From: Bifidobacterium asteroides
Lineage (GTDB): Bacteria; Actinomycetota; Actinomycetes; Actinomycetales; Bifidobacteriaceae
Assembly: GCF_009683175.1 (NCBI RefSeq)
Contig: NZ_WKKW01000005.1
Coordinates: 97,371-161,370, forward strand
Length of the DNA stretch: 64,000 bases
Reading direction: 5' to 3'
Position 1 is the first letter of the stretch; the number at the start of each line of letters is the position of its first letter. Under the pieces are notes generated by a model. That model made no database searches. It saw only the letters and a program-made list of their open reading frames with translations, and was not told where the DNA came from. The position numbers and the translations under genes were made by a program. Below are positions 47,471 through 56,689 of this stretch, in pieces.

Positions 47471-48067
47471 ATGGCCGAAGAGGCGCCGATGTTGGTGCAG
47501 GGGGAACTCTTTTCGCCTGAGCAGGCCGAGGGCACGACCCGTGGCTATCGGGGCACGGTCGCGGCCAAGGTGGCCGGCATCACCTATCGGCAGCTTGATT
47601 ATTGGGCACGCAAACGAATCGTAGAGCCCTCGATCAAGGCTTCGCACGGGTCAGGCTCCCGCAGGCTTTATTCCTTCAAAGACGTGGTCATTCTGGCTGT
47701 CCTTAAGCGGCTTCTGGATGCCGGTGTCAATCTGGTCAACGCTACAAGCACCGTGGCTTACCTTGAGCGTCGGACCGTCGGTCAGCTTGAGCATGTGACC
47801 GTGGTCTGCGACGGTGATCGGGTAACCGAATGCTCAGGCCCCGATCAGGTCTTTGCCTTGATGCAGTCCGGGCGCGCCGTTTTTGCTATCTCTGTGGGCG
47901 CAATCTGGCATCGTATGGATCTGGAATTGCAAACCTGTGACCATGTGGATTTGACTACCGGACAGCTGACCCCAGGACTGCCTGAGCGGCCCATTGACGA
48001 GCTGACGGCCATGCGCCTACGCCAGCGTCTGGAGCACCAACACGAGCAGCGCCGGCGGGCTGCATGA
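47471..48067 (+). CDS. ftsR: MerR-family regulator, FtsR-like
   Basis: 198 residues. The MerR winged-helix domain (about 25-100) shows GITYRQLDYWARKRIVEPS and GSGSRRLYSFKDVVILAVLKRLLDAGVNL. The C-terminal part is of the Rv1828/FtsR type. FtsR activates ftsZ in Corynebacterium glutamicum. The garA-merR order matches Rv1827-Rv1828. The equivalent of Rv1829 does not follow, so the conserved block ends here. Confidence 0.85.
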   Translation: MAEEAPMLVQGELFSPEQAEGTTRGYRGTVAAKVAGITYRQLDYWARKRIVEPSIKASHGSGSRRLYSFKDVVILAVLKRLLDAGVNLVNATSTVAYLERRTVGQLEHVTVVCDGDRVTECSGPDQVFALMQSGRAVFAISVGAIWHRMDLELQTCDHVDLTTGQLTPGLPERPIDELTAMRLRQRLEHQHEQRRRAA

Positions 48068-48133
48068 TTGAGTGGACAATATTGTGTGAACGGCATGAAG
48101 CGGCCAAAACAGGGGAGAAAAACGATAAGTAAT

Positions 48134-48162
48134 TTGACATAACGTACATTATCGGCTTATTG
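48134..48162 (+). promoter_or_regulatory. Orphan consensus -35 with weak -10
   Basis: A perfect TTGACA (48134-48139) is followed after 17 nt by TTATTG. No gene on the plus strand follows; the next gene is convergent. It could drive a small RNA or be chance. Confidence 0.25.
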
Positions 48163-48254
48163 GGTCATGATTACGATTTTGCCATTTTCCAGCGATTCAC
48201 GGTCGATCCATTGTGGTCAAACTTGGTGACGCTTCACCAGCTTCACTCAAAGAT

Positions 48255-48289
48255 TGCAAAGGGCCACCCAGGTAATCTTGGGTGGCCCT
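48255..48289 (-). terminator. Terminator of the HAD-rbpA unit
   Basis: An 11-bp perfect hairpin (AGGGCCACCCA, 48260-48270, with 48279-48289) lies just past the HAD gene stop and is followed on the minus strand by TTTGCAATCTTT. Confidence 0.65.
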
Positions 48290-48326
48290 AGGTGGTCCTA
48301 AAAGGCAGGATACAGTTCTGGTCGAC

Positions 48327-49058
48327 TCAGTGCTGAGTTTGATCGTTATCGAAGTAATCCTCGGCGGCCTGGGACAATTGGTCGACTTGATTGATGACTC
48401 GGTAGCAACCGTGGGACTCAAGTTCTCCGGGCTCGGCATAGCCCCAGCCGCATCCCAGGCAGTCCAGACCGGTTTCCTGCGCACCATCAGCATCAGTCCA
48501 GCGATCGCCGACCATAAGGGCCCGTTCGCCGTGTTTGGCGTCAAAGCTAAGCTGCTCCAGCGCGTAGGTGATGACCTGGTCCTTGGTAATCCTTGTGGAG
48601 TCCTTGCTGGCGCCATAGACGCCGCCTACCAGTGGAGTCAGCCCGAAGTGGTCACAGACCGGTAGGGCCTGATACTCAGGCTTGCAGGTGGCCACAGCCA
48701 AAGTCAGACCATGCTCGCGCATACGATTCAGCTGTTCGGGGATGCCGTCGAAGACGGTGGCGAGCAAGCGTCCAGGAATGTGTTGTCCTGGATGTTCCGG
48801 ATCCTCGAATGTTGCTATCTCGCTGTAATAGCGCCGGTATATCTGTACGCCCCTGTCGAGGTCTTCCTCCCTGACGCCGTTGCGACGCAACGATACTTTC
48901 ACGGCCGGCCCGATGAATCTGCGAAGCTCGCTTTCATCGGGCACGGGATAACCAAGATCCTTAAAAGTTTGCACCACGGAAGCGATAATGCCTGGGTGTG
49001 AGGCAGTCAGGGTGCCGTCGAGGTCCAGAAGGACCAGGCGGCGCGGTGATTTACTCAT
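48327..49058 (-). CDS. HAD-family phosphatase (phosphoglycolate phosphatase-like)
   Basis: 243 residues of HAD subfamily IA. Motif I is LLDLDGTLTASHPG, motif II T in LAVATCKPEY, motif III Lys in the ITKDQVI region and motif IV VGDRWTDADGAQETG. A helical cap domain sits between. Substrate likely a small phosphorylated metabolite; not identifiable. The start overlaps the rbpA stop by 8 nt, so it is coupled to rbpA. Confidence 0.85.
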   Translation of the reverse strand: MSKSPRRLVLLDLDGTLTASHPGIIASVVQTFKDLGYPVPDESELRRFIGPAVKVSLRRNGVREEDLDRGVQIYRRYYSEIATFEDPEHPGQHIPGRLLATVFDGIPEQLNRMREHGLTLAVATCKPEYQALPVCDHFGLTPLVGGVYGASKDSTRITKDQVITYALEQLSFDAKHGERALMVGDRWTDADGAQETGLDCLGCGWGYAEPGELESHGCYRVINQVDQLSQAAEDYFDNDQTQH

Positions 49059-49398
49059 AGTCGGGGAACCATCCTTCGCGATGCATTTTCAGGCGCTTGT
49101 CCAGCACGGCCTTGAGTTCATCCTCAGACCGACGCTCCAGCAGCATGTCCCAGTGGGTCCTGGTCGGCTTGCCGGTTTTGCCGGAATCTTGCTCGTCATG
49201 TCCTTCAAGGTGAGCGATCTGCCCGCAGCGGCATTCCCACTCCTGCGGCACCTCAGCGCCCTCAGCCAGCGGCAGAATGGTCCTATGGCCCTTGGGGCAG
49301 ATGTAGGCGACCTCGCTGCGTGCCGCGAAGTCCACATTCTGATCGGATTCCAGGGACTTCGCCCCAATACTCATGCCGCGAAGACTGCGCTCTGCCAT
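49051..49398 (-). CDS. rbpA: RNA polymerase-binding protein RbpA
   Basis: 115 residues, an actinobacterium-specific RNA polymerase partner that stabilises promoter opening. It contains the zinc-ribbon-like core YICPKGHRTILPLAEGAEVP followed by WECRCG, the basic linker and the sigma-interacting end THWDMLLERRSEDELKAVLDKRL. GGAGG lies 4 nt before the ATG. Confidence 0.96.
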   Translation of the reverse strand: MAERSLRGMSIGAKSLESDQNVDFAARSEVAYICPKGHRTILPLAEGAEVPQEWECRCGQIAHLEGHDEQDSGKTGKPTRTHWDMLLERRSEDELKAVLDKRLKMHREGWFPDYE

Positions 49399-49482
49399 GA
49401 TTCCTCCATACTCGTGTCCGTCACTGCCTCCAAGCTACAGAACAGTGTTGACCTGAAACTTATTCCCTGATTGGGCCTGTGT

Positions 49483-52047
49483 TCACTCCACGCCCGTGTA
49501 AGCCACAATGCCGCGATTGACCTGGTCTGCGGCGATGCTGGCAGTCCTGGCCAGGTGATGCCCTCCCCTGCCCAGGTAGGGTTCCACCTGGACGATTTGG
49601 GTGAGCACATCGGACAGGCGTTTGGCGTTGCGCACGAAGTCCCCCGCCGTCAGATCGCTGTCATGCAGAATGGTGGTCAGCGAGTCGCCGCAGGCCCAGT
49701 CGTAAATGGTCGGCCCCAAGCCAAAGTCGATTTCCGGGGGCAGTTCCAATCCGGCCTGATCACAGCGTTCCTGCACCTGGGACCACTGACGCTTCATATC
49801 CTCCATGGCCTCAACCAGCCCGGGAGCCCGGTATCCGGCCCTCTCCCCCGGCTGCTCCCCTACCCCACGGCGTGATTCGTAGACCAGCCCGGAGACTGCG
49901 GCTGCCAGTTCTGCCGGCTCCAGATTGTCGAGGATGCCCCGATCCAGAATCTCGGCAAGGCTCAGATCCTGCTCGCTGTAGATGCGCCGGAGTAGCTGGC
50001 CTTTCCTGGTCAGTCGGCAGTCGTCAGGATCCACGGGGCGGGTGTAGCGCAGGTCGGCCAGAATCTGGCAGATCCTGTCGAACTGGCGTGAGACTGACCC
50101 GGTTTTGGACTCGTACTGTTCACGGGTGCGCTGCAGTTCCTTGTCCATGCGAATCCACCGGTTCCCCCAGCGCAGGTGCTTGGGCAGATCCGGGCACTGG
50201 CGGCAGGGATGGTTGCGCTCCTGCTCGCGCAGCTGGTCGATGTGCCGGTCAAGGTCACGGAATGCCCGGTCGCGGGCCTTCTCGCTGGTGAATCGTTGCC
50301 GCTTCAGGCGGCGGCGATCATTCTTCTGGGCCGAGGAGAGGGCTGAACGGATGCGCATGAACTCGATCAGATCGCCACGGCTGCACTGGGCGGCCTTCCG
50401 GTAGTCCTCCAGGCCGCTGGTCAAAGTTTCGATGCGTTCCTCCAGCTCCGAGGCTGATCGATTGGCCTCCCACTGGGCAAAGGAGTGGTCCAGGGTGTCC
50501 CGGGCACGCGTGTAGCTGGAGGAATTGAGCAGGTTGACGGCCATGTTGAAGGTAGGCCGGAAGCTGGAGTGCAGCGGGTAGACCCTCCTGCTGGATAGGG
50601 CTGCCATGGTCTTGGGGCTGAAGTCCCGATGATCGACCACCACCACATGGCCGATGTCGTCGATGCCGCGTCGGCCGGCCCGACCGGTCAGCTGGGTGAA
50701 CTCACCGGGTGTCAGGGCCACATGCCCGGTGCCGTCGAACTTCTCCAGCTTCTCCACCACGACGCAGCGGGCGGGCATGTTGATGCCCAGGGCCAGGGTT
50801 TCGGTAGCGAAGACCACCTTAAGCAGTCCCAGTTCGAACAGATGTTCGACTATCTGCCGGAAGAGGGTGACCACGCCGGCGTGATGGGCGGCGAAGCCCT
50901 GCTCCAGAGCGAAGCGGAACTGGGAGAACCCCAGCGCCTTGAGATCCTCCTTGCTGAGCTGGCCGGCGGCCATGGAGTCAACGATGTGCCGTATGCGGCG
51001 GGCCTCCTCGTCGGTGGTCAGCTGCAGCCCCGCCCGGATGCATTGCTGGACGGCCTGGTCGCAGCCGGTGCGGGAGAAGATGAAGTAGATGCCGGGCAGC
51101 ATATCCATGAAGTCCAGCTCGTCGACCACGTCGGCCCGGCTTGGACGGTACCGCTCCCCCATCCTTCGCTCCGGCCTGCCGCCTCGGCCATGACGGTGGT
51201 GGTGTCCCTGGTCGCGGGCCTGGGCGCGCTCCTGTCCGGCCTTGTCCAGCTGGGCCAGCCGGGAGACCAGACGCGGGTTGATTTTTGGGGTCTGCTTTCC
51301 AGAGCCATCGTGCCGGTACAGGTCCAGGATCTCGGGCTCGGTGTGTCTGTCGGCCTGGACCAGGACATGCTGCTCCAGCGGCACCGGCCTGCGCTCAGAG
51401 ACCACCAGATGGGTGCGTCCACGCACCGATGATATCCAGTCGGAGAATTCCTCCACGTTGGACACGGTGGCCGACAGTCCAACAATGCGGGTGGAGGCCG
51501 GAAGATGGATGATGACCTCCTCCCATACCGGCCCCCGGAAGCGGTCGGCCAGATAGTGGACCTCGTCCAGGATCACGTACTTCAGTGCCGTCAGGGTGGA
51601 GGACTGCTCATAGAGCATGTTGCGCAGGACCTCGGTGGTCATGACCACGATGTCCGCCTCGGAGTTGATGGAGGTATCGCCGGTCAGCAGCCCCACCCGG
51701 TCCTCGCCGTAGCGGTCGACCAGGTCATGGTATTTCTGGTTGCTCAGCGCTTTGATGGGGGTGGTGTAGAAGGTCTTGACGTTCTGTTCCTGGGCCAGAA
51801 ATACGGCGAAGTCGGCCACGATGGTCTTGCCGGCGCCGGTCGGAGCGGCCACCAGGACGTTGTCGCCATCCTCCAGGGCGGTGATGGCCTCCAGCTGGAA
51901 GTCATCCAGGGGGAAGGGAAGCTTGGACTGAAAGCGTGCGGACGCACCGGTCATGCGTTTGCGGTGACGGCTGAAACGGGCGTAACGTTCCGCCGGCCCC
52001 GGTTCGGATGTCGATGAATCCTGTCCGTGGTGACGATGACCTGACAT
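49483..52047 (-). CDS. helY: DEAD/DEAH RNA helicase, HelY (Ski2/Mtr4-like)
   Basis: About 854 residues. Walker A is APTGAGKTIVADF, the DExH box is ILDEVHYLAD, motif III is VGLSATVSN and the helicase C part includes TETLALGINMPARCVVVEKL and QLTGRAGRRGIDDIGH. A Ski2-type C-terminal helical domain (DSHCT-like) completes it. It probably unwinds structured RNA. The longer open frame upstream overlaps the small membrane protein gene. ATG 52047 is preceded by GGAGG at a short 3-nt spacing. Confidence 0.92.
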   Translation of the reverse strand: MSGHRHHGQDSSTSEPGPAERYARFSRHRKRMTGASARFQSKLPFPLDDFQLEAITALEDGDNVLVAAPTGAGKTIVADFAVFLAQEQNVKTFYTTPIKALSNQKYHDLVDRYGEDRVGLLTGDTSINSEADIVVMTTEVLRNMLYEQSSTLTALKYVILDEVHYLADRFRGPVWEEVIIHLPASTRIVGLSATVSNVEEFSDWISSVRGRTHLVVSERRPVPLEQHVLVQADRHTEPEILDLYRHDGSGKQTPKINPRLVSRLAQLDKAGQERAQARDQGHHHRHGRGGRPERRMGERYRPSRADVVDELDFMDMLPGIYFIFSRTGCDQAVQQCIRAGLQLTTDEEARRIRHIVDSMAAGQLSKEDLKALGFSQFRFALEQGFAAHHAGVVTLFRQIVEHLFELGLLKVVFATETLALGINMPARCVVVEKLEKFDGTGHVALTPGEFTQLTGRAGRRGIDDIGHVVVVDHRDFSPKTMAALSSRRVYPLHSSFRPTFNMAVNLLNSSSYTRARDTLDHSFAQWEANRSASELEERIETLTSGLEDYRKAAQCSRGDLIEFMRIRSALSSAQKNDRRRLKRQRFTSEKARDRAFRDLDRHIDQLREQERNHPCRQCPDLPKHLRWGNRWIRMDKELQRTREQYESKTGSVSRQFDRICQILADLRYTRPVDPDDCRLTRKGQLLRRIYSEQDLSLAEILDRGILDNLEPAELAAAVSGLVYESRRGVGEQPGERAGYRAPGLVEAMEDMKRQWSQVQERCDQAGLELPPEIDFGLGPTIYDWACGDSLTTILHDSDLTAGDFVRNAKRLSDVLTQIVQVEPYLGRGGHHLARTASIAADQVNRGIVAYTGVE

Positions 52048-52060
52048 GTTCCTCCAAGAA

Positions 52061-52384
52061 CTACCTATTGAACTGCTTCCACCGCCGCCAGATGCGGCCG
52101 TGGTTCCTCCTGCGCTGCTCCTTGCGTTGCAGGACCAGGGCATGGGCCTGGCTGTAGCGCTCGGTTGACTGCGACAGGGGCAGGGCGAAGGCCGGACCTT
52201 TAGTCCTATCCGTTGCCTGGGACTGCCCTGCTGCCGGGGGTTGCGGCATGTGACGGTTCAGATCGTCCGAGACCCGCCCGATCGAGCGGCTGGCTGCCAT
52301 GGCGTGTCGGATGGCGTAGACTGCTCCGCCGATCAGCATGGCCAGCATGAAGATCACAAGAAGGATCCAGATCCATCCAGGCAT
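52061..52384 (-). CDS. Small single-helix membrane protein between pafBC and helY
   Basis: 107 residues: one N-terminal membrane helix (WIWILLVIFMLAMLIGGAVYA), an amphipathic stretch (AIRHAMAASRSIGRVSDDLNR), a Gln/Pro/Ala linker and a very basic C-terminus (KEQRRRNHGRIWRRWKQFNR). AGGAG lies 5 nt before the ATG. In mycobacteria tatA and tatC occupy this place between pafC and helY. The helix plus amphipathic layout is TatA-like, but the FG and KLP residues of TatA are missing. Function unknown. Confidence 0.72.
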   Translation of the reverse strand: MPGWIWILLVIFMLAMLIGGAVYAIRHAMAASRSIGRVSDDLNRHMPQPPAAGQSQATDRTKGPAFALPLSQSTERYSQAHALVLQRKEQRRRNHGRIWRRWKQFNR

Positions 52385-52405
52385 GGCACTCCTCTCCGAC
52401 CGGAA

Positions 52406-54361
52406 CTAGTGCCGGTCCTGCTCCTTGTCGTGAGCGTCGCTGATGGTGATCTCGCGCTGGGCACGGGCCAGGATCATGGTGCGCAGGGTCTTGGGCGCCA
52501 CTGCGGTGATGTGCTTGGCGTGGGCGATACAGAAGGCCACGAACCAGGAGTCCGAGGAAACGGTCAGGTGAACCTTCTGCCCGGAACCGCAAGGCTCCAC
52601 AGAGGCACCCGGCAGGGACTTGATGTAGGGCAGGTCCGGCCGGTCAGTGATGAAGACCGCAGCCGTGCCGTTGTCGAAGGACCACTTGCGCAGTTCGCTG
52701 ACCGGTACGTCGGGGAACTCCACCTTGTGGCTGGGCTTGACGATGGTCGCATGCTCGATTCTGGCGATTCGTAGAACCTGCCACTGCCGGTTGCGCCCGG
52801 TGCCCTGCTTGAGATGACGGCTGGAATCCGAGGGAGCGTCCGCAGCCTCGGTGCCCTCTGCGGCGTCACCTATGTCGGTCCAGGCGGCGACATAGTAGAC
52901 GCCCTCATCCACGAAGATCTTGGCGGGGGCCACAACCTTGCGGCGGGTCCGGCCGGCGGCGTCCGTGTACTCCATATCCAGCAAGGACTCGGTCTTGATG
53001 GCCCGGCGCACCACCGAGAAACTCTTGGGTTCGGTCTCGTACCCGGTAAGGGAGAGCCAGGGTGTCTCGCCCGGTCCGACATGGGTGCGCAGGCGCTGGT
53101 AGAGCGACTCGGCCTGGCTGCGGGATTCCTCGGGCAGCAGGGGCGAATGGGCCAGGTAGTTGAGCGAGGCGGTCAGCATGCTCAGGTACTGGGGTGAAAT
53201 GCCAGCCAGCCGCTCCAAACCCAGTGAGTTGGTGGCCGAGACGATGCCGCTGTCGTCTAACAGGGACCAGTCGATGTCGAAGAACTGGCTACCGGCCATC
53301 TCCCCGTCGTCCGAGACCGTGGTCAGGGTGTTGATGTCCTTGTGGATGGTATTGACGTACTTGCGTAGCTCTTCCTTGCTGTTCGGGTGGCCGATGAAGC
53401 GGTCGGCCAGCTCGGCCAGGGAGAATTCCTCGCCTAGGTGTGCGGACAGGAAGAGCATGAGCCGCAGTCGGCGGTCCACCTCGGACCCGGTCTGGAAGGA
53501 GGATGCGCTGGCCCGGCGGGCGTGCCGTAGGTCGGTGTCGTCGTCACTCAGGTCACTGGCGAAATGCTCGACGCTGGTTCGTGCAATCTCCGGGGAGATG
53601 ACCGTTGCCGCGCCGGGGCTTTGCGACTCGTCAGCAAGCTTGAAGCGGGTGGCTGCATCCAGACGGCGCCGGAAAGCATCCGCAGCCTCCTGCGGGCTGA
53701 CGATGGAGGCATCGGGGTGCTCCAGGACGAACATGGCCAGATCGTCCGAGTCGGCATAGGCCACGTTCAGGTTCTCCCCGTCCACGTCCACCGTGGCGGC
53801 GAAGCGGCGGGAATCGATGACCTTGACCAGGTTGTCGGGAATGCGCTGAGTACCCAGCCCAGGGGCTATGGAGTCCAGACCCAGGCCAGGGATGGGCACC
53901 TGCGGCACGCGGGACGTGGTGCGCGAGACCGGTCGGGTTGGCTCCTCGCAGGCCTCCTGGGACATGGCAATGGATCGCGCAAGGTAGTTGGCCGCTGCCA
54001 GTACCGGCATGTCCTCCTGATTGAAGTGCATGCGGATGCGGGGCTCGTCCCCCAGCTGCAGACGGTAGGAGGCGAAATCCTGCCCCTCGGACTTGGAGGA
54101 ATACTCGGGTTGACGGGATTCGATGGCAATGCCCATGGCCGCCAGCTTGGCCCGGTCACGCTGGAACTGCTTGGCGAAGGCAGCCTTGGCGGCCTGGTCG
54201 GCCAGCTCGCCGTAGGAGTCGGCATAGGCCTTCACCCGTTGCGCTATTTGCCGTGATGTAAGCCATTGCGGGAAAGCGGACGATAAGACGGCTAGGACAT
54301 CAAGTTCGTGCTTGCCCCATTTATCCGAGAAACGCCGTCTTCCGTTCGTGCCTTCTGCCAT
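52406..54361 (-). CDS. pafBC: Fused PafB-PafC WYL-domain transcriptional regulator
   Basis: 651 residues that join two WYL proteins. The first half has a winged helix (residues ~15-90) and a WYL-like core with PDNLVKVIDSRRFAATVDVDGE. The second half has another winged helix (DRRLRLMLFLSAHLGEEFSL, ~285-350) and a full WYL domain (SVVRRAIKTESLLDMEYTDA, VAPAKIFVDEGVYYVAAW). PafBC activates DNA-damage genes in mycobacteria in a RecA-independent way. The proteasome partner genes are not here. GAGG lies 4 nt before the ATG. Confidence 0.88.
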   Translation of the reverse strand: MAEGTNGRRRFSDKWGKHELDVLAVLSSAFPQWLTSRQIAQRVKAYADSYGELADQAAKAAFAKQFQRDRAKLAAMGIAIESRQPEYSSKSEGQDFASYRLQLGDEPRIRMHFNQEDMPVLAAANYLARSIAMSQEACEEPTRPVSRTTSRVPQVPIPGLGLDSIAPGLGTQRIPDNLVKVIDSRRFAATVDVDGENLNVAYADSDDLAMFVLEHPDASIVSPQEAADAFRRRLDAATRFKLADESQSPGAATVISPEIARTSVEHFASDLSDDDTDLRHARRASASSFQTGSEVDRRLRLMLFLSAHLGEEFSLAELADRFIGHPNSKEELRKYVNTIHKDINTLTTVSDDGEMAGSQFFDIDWSLLDDSGIVSATNSLGLERLAGISPQYLSMLTASLNYLAHSPLLPEESRSQAESLYQRLRTHVGPGETPWLSLTGYETEPKSFSVVRRAIKTESLLDMEYTDAAGRTRRKVVAPAKIFVDEGVYYVAAWTDIGDAAEGTEAADAPSDSSRHLKQGTGRNRQWQVLRIARIEHATIVKPSHKVEFPDVPVSELRKWSFDNGTAAVFITDRPDLPYIKSLPGASVEPCGSGQKVHLTVSSDSWFVAFCIAHAKHITAVAPKTLRTMILARAQREITISDAHDKEQDRH

Positions 54362-54504
54362 CAGTCCTCGCGTATCGTTAAAATTTGTGTATCAGTGCGC
54401 CTAACGCACGTCTACCTATCATAGATTGATTTTCAGGACCGTGGGAGCCAAACACCCAAATATGGTCCCTTTTCTTGACAGGCTGAACCTTGTTGCGCCT
54501 GGCT

Positions 54505-55935
54505 CTAGACCCACTCGTCCGGTTCGATCCCTTGGGGTCCCACATACTGACCGTTGGGTACGTATGAAGAGCGCCCCTGGTCGCTCAGATGGGCATCGGA
54601 GTATAGGGTCACATCCCTGCCGAAAGTCCAGTCCCCCTCGATGGTGACCGAGTTGGCAGCCGCCAGGCTGGGAACCCCGTAGGGGAAGCGCTCGTCGAAA
54701 TCGGCGATGTACTTGTAGTAGCGCTCATCCAGCTGGACGTTGGGGAAATCATAATTGCCGTCCTCCATCTCATAGGAGTCAGTCAGATGGAAACGGTCGG
54801 AGCGCATGATGAACAGGTCATCGGTGGTCTTGACCGGCAGGAAGCGCATACGGTCCACCTGTACACAGATGGCCCCCTCGAAGAGCGTGGCGGCGGAACC
54901 CATGGCTGTCTCTAACTGCACAACGGGTCTGGTGGAAGGGTCGGTGGGATCGACGGTCTTCCGGTTCTCAATGATGGGAAGGGGCAGCACCCCGTCGTAT
55001 TCGGCCAGCTTGTCGCGCAGAGCATCGACCCTAACCCAGATGCTGTTGGTGTTGAAGTAGGGATGCTTGCGGATGGACATGGCCGAGCTGCGGTCATGCG
55101 GGTCCACCTGGGACATCTCCCGCAGAATGAGGCGTCCGCTGGCCTTGTCGATGACGATGTGGCCACCCTTGCGGTCAGCCTCGGTCCGCTTGGCCACCTC
55201 GATCATGAAGGGTGCTCCGGATTGGGCGAAATAGCCGGCCAGGGTCCTCGAAGGTCTGGCGCCCAGGTTGTCGGAGTTGGAGATGAACAGGTAGTCGATT
55301 CCCTGCTTCTTGAGTGTGTCCAGCAGGCCGGTCTCCCAGATGGTCGAGAAGATGTCGCCGTGGCCGGGAGGGCACCATTCCAGATCAGGCTTGGCTGGGA
55401 AGTCAACAGGACGGCCAGTATCGGCATCGATCTTGGGTTCGATGTGCTGAATAATCTCCATGGGCACGTCGGTCTGGACGAAGCGGCGGTCTTGCTTGAC
55501 CACGCGCATGGTGTCTCGTGAGGTGCGGAAGGAATTCATGAAGATCAGTGGCAGGGGTACTCCCAGGCGCTTGCGGGCAGTCAGCACCTGACCCATGATG
55601 ATGTCCAGGAAGCGCATCCGACGGGCCTTGTGGCGACGTATGGGCAGCAGAGACTTGGCCTTTTCCAGGCCCATGGAGGTGCCCAGCCCACCGTTGAGCT
55701 TTATGAAGGCGGTGCGGGAGAACGCGTCCAAGGCCATGTCCATGTCCATGGTGTCGTGGATGTCTTTGGTGCGGGGCACATCCTTGAGCGGGGTGACGTC
55801 CTTCTCGCGCACGCAGGCCTTGGCATCTCCCCGTTCCCAGGTTTCGTAAAGATGCCTGAACTGGTTGATGGAGACTTCGCTCATGCCCTTGTCTCGCATC
55901 TTCGCGGCCGAAAGGTCGAAAACGTCTGTGCTCAT
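54505..55935 (-). CDS. ugpA: UTP-glucose-1-phosphate uridylyltransferase (eukaryote-like UDPGP family)
   Basis: 476 residues of the UDPGP family rather than the bacterial GalU family. FIKLNGGLGTSMGLEKAKSL is the nucleotide-binding loop, followed by PLIFMNSFRTS, WCPPGHGDIF, YLFISNSDNLGA and FNTNSIWV. The C-terminal beta-helix includes VTIEGDWTFGRDVTLYSD. It makes UDP-glucose for galactose handling and cell-wall glycans. AAGGGG lies before the ATG. Confidence 0.93.
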   Translation of the reverse strand: MSTDVFDLSAAKMRDKGMSEVSINQFRHLYETWERGDAKACVREKDVTPLKDVPRTKDIHDTMDMDMALDAFSRTAFIKLNGGLGTSMGLEKAKSLLPIRRHKARRMRFLDIIMGQVLTARKRLGVPLPLIFMNSFRTSRDTMRVVKQDRRFVQTDVPMEIIQHIEPKIDADTGRPVDFPAKPDLEWCPPGHGDIFSTIWETGLLDTLKKQGIDYLFISNSDNLGARPSRTLAGYFAQSGAPFMIEVAKRTEADRKGGHIVIDKASGRLILREMSQVDPHDRSSAMSIRKHPYFNTNSIWVRVDALRDKLAEYDGVLPLPIIENRKTVDPTDPSTRPVVQLETAMGSAATLFEGAICVQVDRMRFLPVKTTDDLFIMRSDRFHLTDSYEMEDGNYDFPNVQLDERYYKYIADFDERFPYGVPSLAAANSVTIEGDWTFGRDVTLYSDAHLSDQGRSSYVPNGQYVGPQGIEPDEWV

Positions 55936-56075
55936 GGAACCCCTTCCGGGCTGGGACGACTTGCGGCCGACGCGGGTTGCGCCGACCGTTCAGAATAATG
56001 ATAGCAAGTCGATCATGGGGCTCGGTCTGTCTGGACTTGTTTGTCGGGACTCTTCAACCAGGACTCGCCGGACCA

Positions 56076-56104
56076 TTGTCGGCCCGGTGACGCTGTGCTA
56101 CTAT
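56076..56104 (+). promoter_or_regulatory. Promoter of tRNA-Pro
   Basis: TTGTCG (56076-56081), a 17-nt spacer and TACTAT (56099-56104) lie 24 nt before the tRNA. Confidence 0.65.
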
Positions 56105-56128
56105 TTCTACTCGGTGCTGATGCACCGT

Positions 56129-56279
<151 letters not shown>

Positions 56280-56285
<6 letters not shown>

Positions 56286-56519
56286 TCCGATTCGGAAGAT
56301 CTTCAGCTTATTCGGCAGCATGGTGTTACGGAATATTTGGGCCGCCACATCCTCAGGCCGGCATCTTACCGTTCGTCTTATATGCACGTATAGGAGTTCG
56401 ATTTTCCACGCTCCCCATGCGTTGAGGATGCTTACATCACCCAGGATTTCTACCGCCTCTGCAGGCGTTAGCAGTCTCATCGGAGTCGGAGCCGGGTTTT
56501 CGCTCATTGCTTGACTCAT
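56280..56519 (-). CDS. Hypothetical 79-residue protein at the island edge
   Basis: The reading frame has coding-like codon use and a helix-turn-helix-like start (RLLTPAEAVEILGDV) that recalls small excisionase or MerR-like proteins, but no family can be named. No good Shine-Dalgarno is seen for either ATG (56519 or 56507). It lies between tRNA-Pro and the integrase pseudogene, where an excisionase might be expected. It may be a remnant. Confidence 0.3.
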
Positions 56520-56689
56520 ATCTGTTCTTACTCGTCAGCGAAGAGCGACTCAGGTTCATGCTGGTTATCGCTGATGGGAATGAGCTGGTATCTGACGCAT
56601 AGAGGTTGTCATGGCAAAAGCACGGATAAACGATAGGTGATTGAAGGCCGCCCAGGTTACGACTGGGCAAGGCCATGTCTGCAAGTAGG

